In this document: piece after piece, positions 34,115-44,290 of the stretch
How positions within the stretch are numbered: the first letter of the stretch is position 1
How the letters are laid out: the number at the start of each line of letters is the position of its first letter
Program-made: the position numbers and the translations under genes
Assembly: GCA_944739405.2 (NCBI GenBank)
Contig: OX123196.2
Coordinates: forward strand, 55,342,196-55,406,195
Length of the DNA stretch: 64,000 nucleotides
DNA from: Euclidia mi
Taxonomy: Eukaryota > Arthropoda > Insecta > Lepidoptera > Erebidae
Direction of reading: 5' to 3'
Notes under the pieces: generated by a model
Database searches by the model: none
Seen by the model: the letters and a program-made list of their open reading frames with translations, nothing else
Told to the model about the DNA's origin: nothing

Positions 34115-34318
34115 GGTTGGCGTAGTGGTTTAAGCAGCCCCCTCGCCGTTTGACACTGCGCCGAGTGTTGTGGGTTCGATCCCCACAGGAGACAACACTT
34201 TGTGTGATTCACAAATTGTTGTTTCGAGTCTGGGTGTTCATTGTGTCCGTTAGTTGTATGTTTGTAAAGTTCCCCGCGACACAGGATTTAGTCCTAATGC
34301 GGGAGTTGTCTTTAAAAA
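34115..34318 (+). mobile_element. SINE family C inserted in Helitron copy A
   Basis: Head ACACGGTTGGCGTAGTGG, B box GGTTCGATCCC, tail AAGTTCCCCGCGACACAGGA and an A-run. Copy B (40120-40180) lacks it, so the insertion came after the copies separated. Confidence 0.85.
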
Positions 34319-34398
34319 AAAATTTAAAATAGTATCATAGCTGTTTTGGCTTTCATAGTAAAGTCTTGTAATGAACTTTGACCACGATTAGGTTTCAA

Positions 34399-34640
34399 GG
34401 TCTGATGATGAAGCCCGAAGATAGGCACTGGTATTTCATGATGGCATATCGTATCATAGTCGTGTTTGCACTTGTGAGAAAGGCCACGTAATGGACTTTG
34501 AACACGACTAGGTGTCAAGGTCTGATGATGAAGCCGAAAGATAGGCACTGGCATTCCATGATGGAATATCGTAACATAGTCGTGTTTGCACTTGTGAGAA
34601 AGACCACGTAATGATCTTTGAATACGATCAGGTTTCAAGG
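34399..34640. repeat. About 120-bp tandem repeat in Helitron copy A
   Basis: GGTCTGATGATGAAGCC begins at 34399 and again at 34519, with the text between repeated (GATAGGCACTGG, TCGTGTTTGCACTTGTGAGA). A third partial unit follows. Copy B carries a single unit (from about 40240), so this array expanded in copy A only. Confidence 0.85.
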
Positions 34641-34655
34641 TTATAACAAACCAAT

Positions 34656-34857
34656 TATATATTGTAGACCACGCTGTGGTGTACTTAGGGTCCCGTACTT
34701 TTGCGGCTGGATAGGCGTATGTGGCCCTAAGTAGAGTAAAATCACTTAGTGGCTTCCAGATTGAAGAGCTAGATTGTTCTAAGCTGACAGATAAAACGCC
34801 ATGCAATAGAGACGCACTGGCGGAGAAGGAGAGGATGCGGGCTCATTCGCCTACTTA
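34656..34857 (+). pseudogene. Helitron PIF1-like helicase, C-terminal fragment (copy A)
   Basis: The frame reads VVYLGSRTFAAG, a TAG stop at 34712-34714, then AYVALSRVKSLSGFQIEELD and SKLTDKTPCNRDALAEKERM before a stop. VALSRVKSL is helicase motif VI of the PIF1-like helicase that Helitrons encode. The internal stop replaces the residue before AYVALSR. Upstream motifs IV and V are missing. Confidence 0.75.
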
Positions 34858-35075
34858 AAATAAATGTATAAATGTAAAAAAAAATCGTTATCAAAGACCA
34901 AAAAGTATATATTTCGTCATCAAAGACTAAAAAGTATAAAATAAATTAATAGTTTAAAAACGCTAGAAAAACACGCTTTTATAAATGCACGTGAAAACAA
35001 ATATAAAATATGGATCGTTCAAGTTGTCTCTCTTTCTGGGCTGAAGTGTAAAGTATGTGCTTTAAATTATAATAT

Positions 35076-35480
35076 TTGATTGTGAAAGCGTGGGGCGCTG
35101 GAACAGAAAAGACGTTCTTGATTAAATTGTTGAAAAATCAAGTGAACAGATGTTATGGGAAGCAGGTTACACAGATTGGCGCTCTAACTGGAGTTGCAGC
35201 ACGACTAGTAGGTGGCTCTACATTAAACAGTCTGTTGAAAGTAATAGTTTGTCGAACTCAGACAAAACATGCGCCAGCAGCGAGGAGAGACGACATTCAC
35301 CGACATTTTTAACGCCTCTTTTTTCAGGAAATTAAGTATATAAGGCCTAAGGGTAATGCGTCAACAGTGGCAAAATGTAGAGTTCTTGTACGTGGACGAG
35401 ATATCTTTGGTTCCCTTTGGTAACCCTTTGTTGGCATAAACTTTATGCTCTTGTGCGACCTCATGCAGCTTCCGCCAGGA
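35076..35480 (+). pseudogene. Helitron PIF1-like helicase, motifs I-III (copy A)
   Basis: In successive frames the sequence gives GAGTEKTFLIKLLKNQVNRC (Walker A region, with a G to E change in the expected GTGKT), ALTGVAARLVGGSTLNSLLK (motif Ia), VDEISLVPFG (Walker B, about 35394) and DLMQLPP (motif III, about 35460). A frame change separates Ia from Walker B. The altered Walker A and frameshifts make it inactive. Confidence 0.75.
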
Positions 35481-35690
35481 ATTTAGTCATTAGTACCTAT
35501 TTGTTAACAAGAAAGTCTTTCCTGTTCCATCGCCCCACGCTTTTACAATCAAATATTATAATTAAAAGCACACAGTTTACACTTCAGCCCAGAAATAGAG
35601 ACAACTTGAACGACCCATATTTTTTTGTTTTTACGTGCATTTATAAAAGCGGGTTTTTCTAGTGTTCTTTAAACGATTAATTTATTTGAG

Positions 35691-36082
35691 GTATGAAATG
35701 TTTTCAGCCATAGTCAGTGCGGAAAGGCTCGTTATCTCTTATTTTATCATTTATTTATAACTTAATTGTGGAAGTGCATTAAGTGTCTATAAGTAATATA
35801 TAATTCAATGTGCGACTATGTCGATTCCATCATGTTCTCCCCTGTTTTTTGTTGTTATGATTGTTTAATATAGATTAAATGAATATAGCATTACTGTTTG
35901 TTAAGATACCTTATTAATTTGCGAAAACCATGAAAACTCGAATTAATTTGTCCTTGAATAGCCTGTTGCCTGAATAAATAATTCAATTTTACTTACGATT
36001 TTACAGTGATAACATTAAAATATTACTTAACTTAGTTGTCTGTTCTACATCTACAATAAAATATTTCTCGAAGGTAAGATAC
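35691..36082. other. Intergenic, nothing recognised
   Basis: No supported feature. Confidence 0.4.
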
Positions 36083-36195
36083 GCTATAACATACATACAT
36101 ACATACATAGACTCACGCCTGTTTCCCCGAAGGGGTAGGCAGAGGCATAATAAACGCCCACTTTTCGCCAGTGTTTTGATCCCACGTAATAGGCT
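36083..36195 (-). repeat. SINE-like family E, tail fragment
   Basis: (CATA)n is followed by GACTCACGCCTGTTTCCCCG and CACTTTTCGCCAGTGTTTTG, stopping at CACGTAATAGG where the rest of the family E body should follow. It is 5' truncated, as expected of incomplete reverse transcription. Confidence 0.8.
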
Positions 36196-36425
36196 ATAAC
36201 ATCATACAATTTTATTAAAACGGGTCTTATTCGCGATATTTAATTAATTTAAGGTATAAATACCTCTGTTTTACCGACGTTTCGGCCGTCTTACAACAGC
36301 CATGGTCGCGGTAGGACTGAATTGATGTCATCTCAGCGTCGTCCTTGTGAAGCGCGGGTTTCGGCAGCTACTCTCACTTGCTTTCTATTTTTATCCGAAC
36401 TGTCGGTACGGCGACACGCTATAAC
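36196..36425. repeat. Interspersed repeat I, LINE 3'-end like
   Basis: The block CTGTTTTACCGACGTTTCGG, then CATGGTCGCGGTAGGAC, resembles 3' regions of lepidopteran non-LTR elements. It is present once here, so the assignment rests on recollection of the family. Confidence 0.45.
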
Positions 36426-36839
36426 ATCTCAGAAATCACTTTGAACATGAAAATCTGAGATTGAAAATCATTTCACGTTAACATTCTTCAGAAAGATGGT
36501 AAATATTGAAATTCAACATTTGCAGAGAATTTTAGAGACAGGAGCTTTTCCTTCATCATTCAATTTCAAAATCAATATCTCGTTTTGATGAATACTTTAA
36601 TCCTATATGTTAAGCGCATATCAAAACTTGCTTAAAAACAACTGTTTTACTTTTAATTTATTTTATCAGGTATTCGATTCGCGACCTGCCTCACCTGTAG
36701 TTAACATCATACCTTTTTGATTAGGAAATCATAAATCCTCCGTTAAACTGTTGGACCTGGGCCTGTTCTCTCTACAAGAAGGGACAGGCGATAACCCACC
36801 TCACCGGCTTTTCTTCTTATGGTAGGGTGATGAAAGTAG
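36426..36839. other. Intergenic, nothing recognised
   Basis: No supported feature. Confidence 0.4.
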
Positions 36840-37222
36840 ATGGGTACAACTGCAATTTTTGTCTTCGTCTTTCGTTTTAACGCTATCCCAGTTACATCCA
36901 AGACAGAAAACCAGATATGATTGAATATCAACTGTTCCACTGAGTGACTGCCGTCTGACCTCCGCATCCCAAAGGGATAGCGATATTCCATGGTAGACCA
37001 GTATCAGTTTATTTGAGGGCACTGACTCCCCGTTATGACTGTCAAAGATGTTCATGACAGCCGGGACCGACGGTTTAACGTGCTCTTCAAGGCACAAGGC
37101 AAGCGATTATTAACAATTTAATACACACATAACTTCGAAAAGTCAGTGGCGCGCGCCGTGGATTCGAACCGGATGCCCACTGCATGGCAGTCTGTTGGCA
37201 CTAGGCTATCGCTACCTGCTTT
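36840..37222 (-). mobile_element. SINE family D, near full length
   Basis: On the minus strand it starts GCAGGTAGCGATAGCCTAGT and has the B box GGTTCGAATCC, the same head as family B. From about 37115 down the body is different: AACCGTCGGTCCCGGCTGTC, then GACAGTCATAACGGGGAGTC and TACCATGGAATATCGCTATC. Other copies (3000, 41590, 55715) lack parts of the head. The long frames through it are not genes. Confidence 0.78.
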
Positions 37223-37436
37223 TTGGCTACCTAAGTGTTTTTAGTTAATTTACGATCAGGCAACTATATTAGGTTTAACATTTTACAACAATAAATTGAC
37301 ATAATAAAATTAGTACGATACAATTACAAGAAAATACTGTTTCTTCAAACATCTCCAAATCAAGGTGGGCAAATACTTTTGAGCGGTAGTGTATGTGCGA
37401 CTCCTGAATGATTTTCATAAACTTCAGTATTTTTTT

Positions 37437-37570
37437 TTTTATTTATTTATTTATTTAACTTTTTGCACTTCACAAACAATGTGGTACATAGGCGGACTTA
37501 ATGCCTTAGGCATTCTCTACCAGTCAACCTAGGGTGGTTCAGAGATAATTGATGGTAGGTGCGTGATTAT
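37437..37570. repeat. Interspersed repeat J with (TTTA)n
   Basis: A (ATTT)n run is followed by GCGGACTTAATGCCTTAGGC and ATTCTCTACCAGTCAACCTA, a sequence I associate with dispersed lepidopteran repeats. It occurs once here; the class is unresolved. Confidence 0.5.
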
Positions 37571-38775
37571 CATAATTTAATAAATTAAATACATAATAAT
37601 TATTACTATATTAGACAATTACTACTTAAACTACAGATTTATATATTTAAATATATACATATATATACATGTATTAAGTATATATAAGTATAAACATATA
37701 TATATAGTATACATCAGAATGTCTTATAGGCTTCTTTACGTTGCGATACATGACACTCCGCGGGCAGATCCGGTGGCTGCATCTAATAAAATAAAAAATG
37801 AAAAGTGACGCGTTCAAGTACGTGGTACGGGTAATGTAATCACTAATAATAAAAAACGCTCGATACTCTTTCCATTAGGTTAATGATCAATCGATCATGG
37901 CGTCGCAAACATCAATGGGTACACAAACACACAGTGTTAGCTCAATCCAACCCTGTTAATTGGATTAATTTAGGGTTGGATAAAAATATCGAATGAGGAT
38001 ATAATCTGTGGGGGTGAGGCTAAGAATGTATGATTATGTTTTGGTGACACCGCAGTGTCGATTTATAAGGGAGTTGGATTTGTATCCTGATTTTTTAATA
38101 CAATTGTTATTTTTTCTTTCACGTGTATTTTCCTTATACATTAATGACATTGCCAGACGGGATAGCATATAGTTTGATGTCAGGTTTCCCGTCTCTGGCG
38201 CAAGATACGCCCACGGAATGTACATATGGTGGTGTCAGAATGTATTCTTAATCCACAGCAATGATGTTAGTAAAATTCAAACCTCTTTGGTAAGTATACT
38301 TACTGCACATAGACGTAGGTCCAACGTACAGTTGAATGTTTTCTAAAATGTAGTAGGATCTACATATTCTACAAATAAATCTATGACATCTTTTGAGCAT
38401 TCTGATTGATTGCACTACTTAGTCACAGGTTAGCTTCAGTAGGTGTAGTAGGTACCTACTATTATCTACTACTTGTATGGGAACTAATTATTCTGGGCTA
38501 TCGGGACGGGTGTTGAACAGATTGATTAGAAATAAAACGGATGCAAATGTTACTTTTTTGTTAATCGTGTTGGAAATATCATCACCAAATTTTAATATAA
38601 TGCCAACAGAAAACAGAAGACCAGTTCTAGTTTTTGCCGACTAACATCTTACTGAGTCAAAGTAAAGAAAAACGAATATTAAGACTATTTGCTCCGACTT
38701 TTCGGCATGGGTACACGAGCTATCGCTGACCGTATTCTGCATAAATGAAAGTTGCAATCCAAGAACCTAGTAAGC
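37571..38775. other. Intergenic, nothing recognised
   Basis: AT-rich, with ATATAT tracts near 37640-37710. No supported gene. Confidence 0.4.
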
Positions 38776-39014
38776 AGGGCCGTACCGACCCAATGCAGCG
38801 CCTGTGTGCGAAATCTATGAAGCGCCTATGCCGTGGCGTTGGGCGGATAGTCGTTACCTGCGCCTGTGTGCGAAATCTATGAAGCGCCTTTTTTGACATC
38901 CTTTTTCGAAAATAAGTGTTATAATTAACGCATATCTCGGCGCGCGGCACCCCTGTCACCCTGGCGCCTGTGTGCGCCGCGCACATTGCACATAGGGAAG
39001 GTTCGGCCCTGCTC
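38776..39014. mobile_element. hAT-like MITE with CAGGGCCG ends
   Basis: GCAGGGCCGTACC faces GGTTCGGCCCTGC. Inside, GCGCCTGTGTGCGAAATCTA plus TGAAGCGCC occurs twice (about 38800 and 38859). The ends look hAT-like, but the 8-mers on both sides do not match, so a target duplication cannot be claimed. Confidence 0.6.
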
Positions 39015-39044
39015 TGCCAGCATTTCACTTGATGGTATGAGTTC

Positions 39045-39250
39045 ACATGAAAAGTAGTATTGCTGGTTTTAGTATGAATGGGCCGGCTCGCCCGGGAAAG
39101 GGTACGCTGGGCTTATTCTGTGAGAAGGTAGTAGAACCCTCACACAGCATAAAGTAACAGCATCTGTACTGATGCGTTTCATTCGCGCGCACCATTGAAC
39201 GCACCGGAGGCTTCATCTTATTGTCCAACTCCATCCCTCCCTCCATCTCA
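39045..39250 (+). repeat. Interspersed repeat K
   Basis: ATGAATGGGCCGGCTCG and TCTGTGAGAAGGTAGTAGA also occur inverted at 52615-52700. The rest (CGCACCATTGAACGCACCGG) is single copy here. No coding potential. Confidence 0.5.
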
Positions 39251-39850
39251 TTCTTCCCTGTAATAATAATTTTTGCTTTAAGATATTGTAAAGGTACCTA
39301 ACTGAAGTCATCTTCAATATTAAATCCCATCGCCACGTCGTCGAGATAATGGTGAAATAGAATTAAGATGAGCGCCACGTCTCTCTCTCAATTTACATAA
39401 TTATTGTGATAGGCTTTTATTTTAACCTATACAGTATCTAGTTACAGCGTGATATTGTTTTGTTTTAATATTAGCGTACTTGTTATCGCGCTTAATATGA
39501 TGTCTTTGATGCTTTTATGTTTTATATTGGATGACTCGTAAGATGTCGGATGACATTTAGTTGTTTATATATTATTATGTAGATTTGGTATGAACTAATT
39601 ATATGAATGATAAACTAGGCAGGTAAAATAGAGTTGATTTCCATCAGCTTGGTTAGAGGTATAAATCCTGTTAAGGTTTAAGGTTTTATGAAAGAAAAAC
39701 GTTAGCAAGTTGCAGTTGCAACTACGGTTTCTCTTTTCTGGACCTTTTTTTATTTTCTGAGGCACGAGAATTCTCGACCTGCATTTCTCGAGAAATTTAA
39801 TTGTTTTAATAAAACTCGATGTTAGTTTCAAATTTTTATTTTATAATCAA
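39251..39850. other. Intergenic, nothing recognised
   Basis: No supported feature. Confidence 0.4.
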
Positions 39851-39886
39851 CTAGCTGACCCGGCGAACTTCGTACCGCCGAACAAT
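39851..39886 (-). repeat. Helitron 3' end fragment
   Basis: On the minus strand CGGCGGTACGAAGTTCGCCG leads to GGTCAGCTAG, the same terminus as the Helitron at 17482-17661. Only the last 35 bp remain recognisable. Confidence 0.7.
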
Positions 39887-40374
39887 AAGAGAAAATAATT
39901 AAAAAAAATAAGAATCGAGATTCTTAATTTTTTTATAAAAAAAAATCTCTCCGTAAGAACTATCTTGGTTCTGGTGATCTGATGATGGAGCCGGAAGATA
40001 TGAACTGGAACTCGACATGTATGTAACTATGTAATGGAATGTAAGGTAACTAATTTAACCATCTGCCAAGGGTCGTAGCGTAATGAAAATTAATAGCTGT
40101 ATGTAGTTCTGATGACAATTTAATAATATGATACTGTCGAACTGATCTGATCTGAACTTATGAAATGGAAAATCGTATCATAGCTGTTTTGGATTTCTTA
40201 GAAAAGTCTTGTAATGAACTTTGACCACGATTAGGTTTCAAGGTCTGATGATGAAGCCGGAAGATAGGCACTGGCATTACATGATGGAATATCGTAACAT
40301 AGTCGTGTTTGCACTTGTGAAATTGGACAGGTAATGGACTTTGAACACGATTAGGTTGCAAGGTTATAACAAAC

Positions 40375-40581
40375 CAATTATATATTGTAGACCTCGCAGT
40401 GGTGTACTTAGGGTCCCGTACTTTTGCGGCTGGACTGGCGTTTGTGGTCCTAAGTAGAGTAAAATCACTTAGTACTCTACGGATTGAACAGCCACATTTT
40501 TCTAAGCTGACAGATAAAACACCATGCAATACAGACGCACTGGCGGAGATGGCGAGGATGCGGGCTCATTCGCCTTCTTAA
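40375..40581 (+). pseudogene. Helitron PIF1-like helicase, C-terminal fragment (copy B)
   Basis: An open frame reads YIVDLAVVYLGSRTFAAG, then FVVLSRVKSLSTLRI (motif VI, VALSRV in copy A) and SKLTDKTPCNTDALAEMARM, ending at AHSPS and a stop. Unlike copy A it has no premature stop in this part. It is a fragment of a helicase of about 60 residues and cannot function alone. Confidence 0.75.
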
Positions 40582-40770
40582 AATAAATGTATAAATGTTA
40601 AAAAATATTTCGTTATCAAAGACCAAAAAGTATAAAAAAATTAATAGTTTAAAAACATTAGAAAAACACTCTTTTATAAATGCACGAAAAACAAAAAATA
40701 AATTATGGATCGTTCAAGTTGTCTCTATTTCTGGTCTGAAAGGTAAACTATGTGCTTTTAATTATAATAT

Positions 40771-41165
40771 TTGATTGTAAAAGCGTGGGGCGCTGCAACA
40801 GGAAAGACTTTCTTGTTTAACTTGTTGAAAAATCAAGTGAACAGATGTTACGGGAAGCAAGTTACACAGATTGGCGCTCTTACTGGAGTTGCACCACGAC
40901 TAGTAGGTGGCTCTACATTAAACAGTCTGTTCAAAGTACCAGTTTGTCGAAATCAGACAAAAATTCGCCAGCAGCGAGGAGAGACAACATTCACCTACAT
41001 TTTTAACGCCTCTTCTTTCAGCAAATTAAGTACATAGGGTAACGCGTCAACACTCAACAGTGGTAAAATGTAGAGTTCTTGTTCGTGAACGAGATATCTT
41101 TGGTTCCCTTTGGTAACCCTTTGGTGCCATAAACGTTATGCTCTTGCGCGACCTCATGCAGCTTC
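40771..41165 (+). pseudogene. Helitron PIF1-like helicase, motifs I-III (copy B)
   Basis: GAATGKTFLFNLLKNQVNRC keeps GKT of Walker A with one change in the expected GAGTGKT. ALTGVAPRLVGGSTLNSLFK follows. After frame changes come the Walker B region (about 41087, DEISLVP) and RDLMQLPP (about 41150). It is decayed and lacks motifs IV-VI downstream. Confidence 0.75.
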
Positions 41166-41395
41166 CGCCAGGAAGATAGTATTAGTATTTGTTAACTAGA
41201 AAGTCTTTCCTGTTCCAGCGCCCCACACTTTTTCAATCAAATATTATAATTAAAAGCCCATAGTTTACACTTCAGCCCAGAAATAGAGACAACTTGAATG
41301 ACTCATAAGTTATTTTTTTGTTTTTACGTTCATTTATAAAAGCGTGTTTTTCTAGTGTTTTTAAACTATTAATTTATTTATATTATAGATTTCAC

Positions 41396-41589
41396 TGATG
41401 GATGGAGATGAACTAAATCAAATAATGATTAAAAAGTCAACATAAATTATAAATGATACGAACTATAAGTTAGGTTAGCTACCTATATGGCTGGTCTTCA
41501 ATATAAAAGCTTAGGATAATGGTAGTATTTAACATTTTTATAATTATTTGAGCTCTACTGGTTGGTAACTACAGTTCCCTAACCTACCT
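41396..41589. other. Intergenic spacer, nothing recognised
   Basis: No supported feature. Confidence 0.4.
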
Positions 41590-41880
41590 AAGTACAACAG
41601 TTGTCAAAATTGTCCTGGCTTTATCCCGGCAACATCCAGGGACTCACAAAATTTAACAGAATATTAGCGTTTCGACATAGCGACTGCCTTCTAACCTCCA
41701 CTACTCGAAGCATAACGAACAGTCCATGACTTAGACCACTAGTGTCAGTATATACAAAGGAACCTACTGACTCCCCATAACGACTGTCCAAGACCTCTAT
41801 GGCAGATCTACCATCTGCAATGGCTTAACGTGCCCTCCGAGGAACGGGGCGAGAGATACTTAACAATTGAACATAACATA
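41590..41880 (-). repeat. SINE family D, diverged copy
   Basis: It shares CTGACTCCCCATAACGACTG and the GGCTTAACGTGC..TCCGAGG region with the 36840 copy, with many substitutions. It is interrupted or followed by a SINE A tail at 41881. Confidence 0.6.
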
Positions 41881-42003
41881 ACTTCACGCCTTTATCCTCT
41901 AAGCGGTAGGCAGAGGTGTATTACACATCTACACTTCGCCAGTTATGTTTAGGTGCCAATGTTATAAGGGGCGAGCCTATTGCCATCTACCGGGCACATT
42001 GTT
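41881..42003 (-). repeat. SINE family A, 3' fragment
   Basis: CTTCACGCCTTTATCCTCTA, GGTAGGCAGAGGTGTATTAC and GGGGCGAGCCTATTGCCATC identify the family A 3' part; the tRNA head is missing. GAGCGAGCGATAATTAACA after it may resume the interrupted family D copy. Confidence 0.7.
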
Positions 42004-42250
42004 GAGCGAGCGATAATTAACATTTATACACATAAATAAAATTGAAGTGTCTGTTTTTAATATTAAAATAACCGCTTTTTACTAAATGCATATGGATGTA
42101 CCGAGGTCCTTTGCGTAGTAATCTGTTGATCTTTCCACCAGGATATTTTTGACTTGTTGGGTTCCGTAGGCAAATGGCAAAAAAAACTAAACTAATAAAT
42201 TCGCCATTATTTTGTCTGTATTTGCCAAACCTGCCGAGTCTTAGTATTTG

Positions 42251-42375
42251 CCAAAATGTTCTCAAAAGAGAATTTGAAGTCCGCCAACCTTTCGTTTAAC
42301 GTGGTGGAAAAGTGGAATGGCCTAATTCTGCTTAGAGAGGCCCGTGCTCAGCAGTGGGACTGTTTATGTGCAGGG
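42251..42375 (+). repeat. SINE family B, 3' fragment
   Basis: AAAATGTTCTCAAAAGAG, GAAGTCCGCCAACC and GAGGCCCGTGCTCAGCAGTG match the B family 3' half (15785-15895). The head and GAT tail are missing. Confidence 0.65.
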
Positions 42376-42701
42376 CTAGAGCATTTTTTTCCTGTCTCGA
42401 CAAAAGACAAATTTTTCGGGAATTCTCGAAGAGAAAGCCTAGTGGCAACCAGGTGTCCGCTTTCTGGTCTATCCATTTATGACTTAAAGGACATTTACAT
42501 ATAAGTTCTACTCATTCCTCCATAAGGCATGCAAGATCGAGTACTTGATGTCACTTCGTATTTAAAAATATATGAAAATATTTATCCTCATTATTATCTA
42601 GAATTAATTCCTTCAAATTGTCCTATACATAAAGCTATGAAACTTAGCCAAATTCGTACATGTTATCGGAAAACAACTTGTAGAGAAAGTACCAAAAACT
42701 C

Positions 42702-42773
42702 AGGTTCCACCGAGATTTGAACTCGGATCGCTGGATTCAAAGTCCAGAGTGCTAACCATTACACCATGGAACC
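42702..42773 (-). tRNA. tRNA-Gln (UUG), copy 5
   Basis: Sequence identical to copies 1 and 2, with anticodon UUG and an intact cloverleaf. The downstream terminator on its strand is T5 (GAGTTTTTGGTAC). The 5' flank GGAACCGTCTGAA is shared with copy 2, 15 kb away, suggesting duplication. Probably functional. Confidence 0.95.
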
Positions 42774-43401
42774 GTCTGAAGTGAATGTCAAAATGAGTGA
42801 CGACATACCTTAAATGTGTATGTATGCAGGTACCTGTATGAATTGGCTTGTAACTTTTTAAGTAAATTTGCTATTTATTTTCTTGCAGGCATCATGAAGT
42901 AGCCATTTTATATTCCTTTTAAATATTGGCAATTTCTCTACATATTTGTATCCCAACGCGTCTGACCATTTCGCCCCTTTAGTGTGTTTTCTAGAAACAA
43001 AATAATTCAGAAATCCTCACTTAATGCTCCCCTACACTCCTCAAGGAACATACATGTCAAAAGTCAGCTTGTTGCGCCCAGTAGTTTCGGCTGTTGTCAC
43101 GCAGTCAGCCAGTATCGCAAGAATATTATACCCACCGATGTGCGTAATTATTTCAAATTTAAGGTGAGATTTCGTTTTGGCATTTTTTACACGCAAAACT
43201 TCTAGTAAGAGTTCAGACAGCTTATGTCTCATCTTAATTCGAGAGGCGCTGGCGTTCACACGGGTTCACCCATTTCAGGATCAGATAGTTGTAGAACTTA
43301 TAGTAATGGAAGACTGAACAAATACAAATGATGATCTTAGTGCGGCAAAATTGACGTGAGGTGACTGAAGTCGTACTAACCTATCCCTTAGAGAAGTGTT
43401 A
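42774..43401. other. Intergenic, nothing recognised
   Basis: No supported feature. Antiparallel frames at 42984-43259 are chance. Confidence 0.4.
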
Positions 43402-43458
43402 TTTTTAACACTCGCGACTCTACCAGATCAAGCCTGGTAGAGTCATGAGTGTTAAAAA
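43402..43458. ncRNA. 25-bp hairpin with one mismatch and 7-nt loop
   Basis: TTTTTAACACTCGCGACTCT plus ACCAG pairs with CTGGTAGAGTCATGAGTGTT plus AAAAA, with the loop ATCAAGC. The one mispaired site lies near CGC/ATG. The length is short for a microRNA precursor but the shape is similar. It could equally be a small inverted duplication. Confidence 0.4.
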
Positions 43459-44139
43459 GAAAAGGCTGAAAAGCGTCGCAGAGCTGGCAATCGCTACCCT
43501 CGACTGACAAATGATGTTACGCGAATAACTCTCTTTAACTACTTTAAATATTTACCATCTTCAACAGCTAGCAACCCTAATTTGCGGCCAGATTTAATAA
43601 GGCAACCATATATAATCATAATTAGAAAGACAATAACTTTAAATTGATATATAAATCATAAATGAACGTTATGAACGTATAAATGTACCGAAATCAAACC
43701 TGCTTACACCTGGCTGCGAAGAGGTGCGGCCAAGTGACAAACGGCAATCGTGATTTTTCAGAATCTTTATATATATTGCCGTGATGTAGACGATATTTTA
43801 TTTAAAAAACAAGTGAACGAAACTTTTTCCCAAAAATCAATTACCAAAAATTTTGTTTAAAAATACTTGCGGCCACATTTTAGTAGGCATCCTAGTATTT
43901 TCCTAATCATAAATATACATAAAAATTTGGTTTTTAGCGAAAACTCGATGAGTGCACTAATTTGCAATGCAATGATATCTACTAAAAGTCTATTAGGCCA
44001 GTGACGAGAGATGGTAATGAATAGAGAGCGCCTCCTACGCTTTTTTATCATCAGCCTTCTTTCTTAGTTTGCGTACAGTTAGCCACGGTTGGATATCGAA
44101 TAAAGACAACAGAGCCATGACTGCATTCCATTTGACAAT
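43459..44139. other. Intergenic, nothing recognised
   Basis: No supported feature. Confidence 0.4.
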
Positions 44140-44290
44140 GTACCATCGAGTGTTGTGTGTTTGGTCCCCACACCAGACAACACGTAGTGTGTTCCACAAG
44201 TTTCGAGTCTAGGTGTTGTTAGTAATAGTTGATTGCATGTTTGTGAAGACCACCACCATACAGGATTTATTGATGCGAGAGTAAGCAAGT
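44140..44290 (+). repeat. SINE family C, decayed
   Basis: CGAGTGTTGTGTGTTTGGTC, CCCCACACCAGACAACAC and AAGTTTCGAGTCTAGGTGTT match family C with many changes. The A box is gone and the B box is altered (TTTGGTCCCC). This is an old copy. Confidence 0.7.

Larger units (their letters stand above)
33921..35690 (+). mobile_element. Helitron-derived element, copy A
   Basis: A 1.8-kb unit, shared in order with 39955-41395, built from a leader with TCGACATGTATGTAACTATG, a 120-bp minisatellite, a helicase C-terminal segment, a spacer, a helicase N-terminal segment and an inverted copy of that spacer. The spacer arms 34925-35107 and 35507-35690 are inverted repeats containing ATAAATGCACGTGAAAACAA. Helicase order is reversed relative to an intact PIF1 protein, so the unit is a rearranged remnant. 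A SINE C has inserted at 34115. Confidence 0.7.
39955..41395 (+). mobile_element. Helitron-derived element, copy B
   Basis: Same order of parts as copy A (33921-35690): leader with TCGACATGTATGTAACTATG, one minisatellite unit, helicase C-terminal segment, spacer arm (about 40610-40800), helicase motifs I-III, and the inverted spacer arm (about 41200-41395). There is no SINE C insertion. That two copies 6 kb apart share the rearranged order shows the rearrangement preceded the duplication or transposition. Confidence 0.7.

Noticed and set aside
34324..34806. 160-codon minus-strand frame
   Set aside because: It is the antisense reading of the Helitron minisatellite and helicase C-terminal fragment; the meaningful motifs are on the plus strand. 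The similar 123-codon frame at 40158-40529 is rejected for the same reason.
36743..37097. Frames of 82 and 98 codons
   Set aside because: Both lie in a family D SINE, and similar readings appear at its other copies.
38776..39014. Claim of an 8-bp hAT target duplication at the CAGGGCCG MITE
   Set aside because: The flanking 8-mers (CTAGTAAG-like left, TCTGCCAG-like right) do not match, so only the inverted ends are reported.
42962..42985. CATTTCGCCCCTTTAGTG as another end of the 22533 element
   Set aside because: It matches only the first nine bases and lacks GCGTCCA; probably coincidence.
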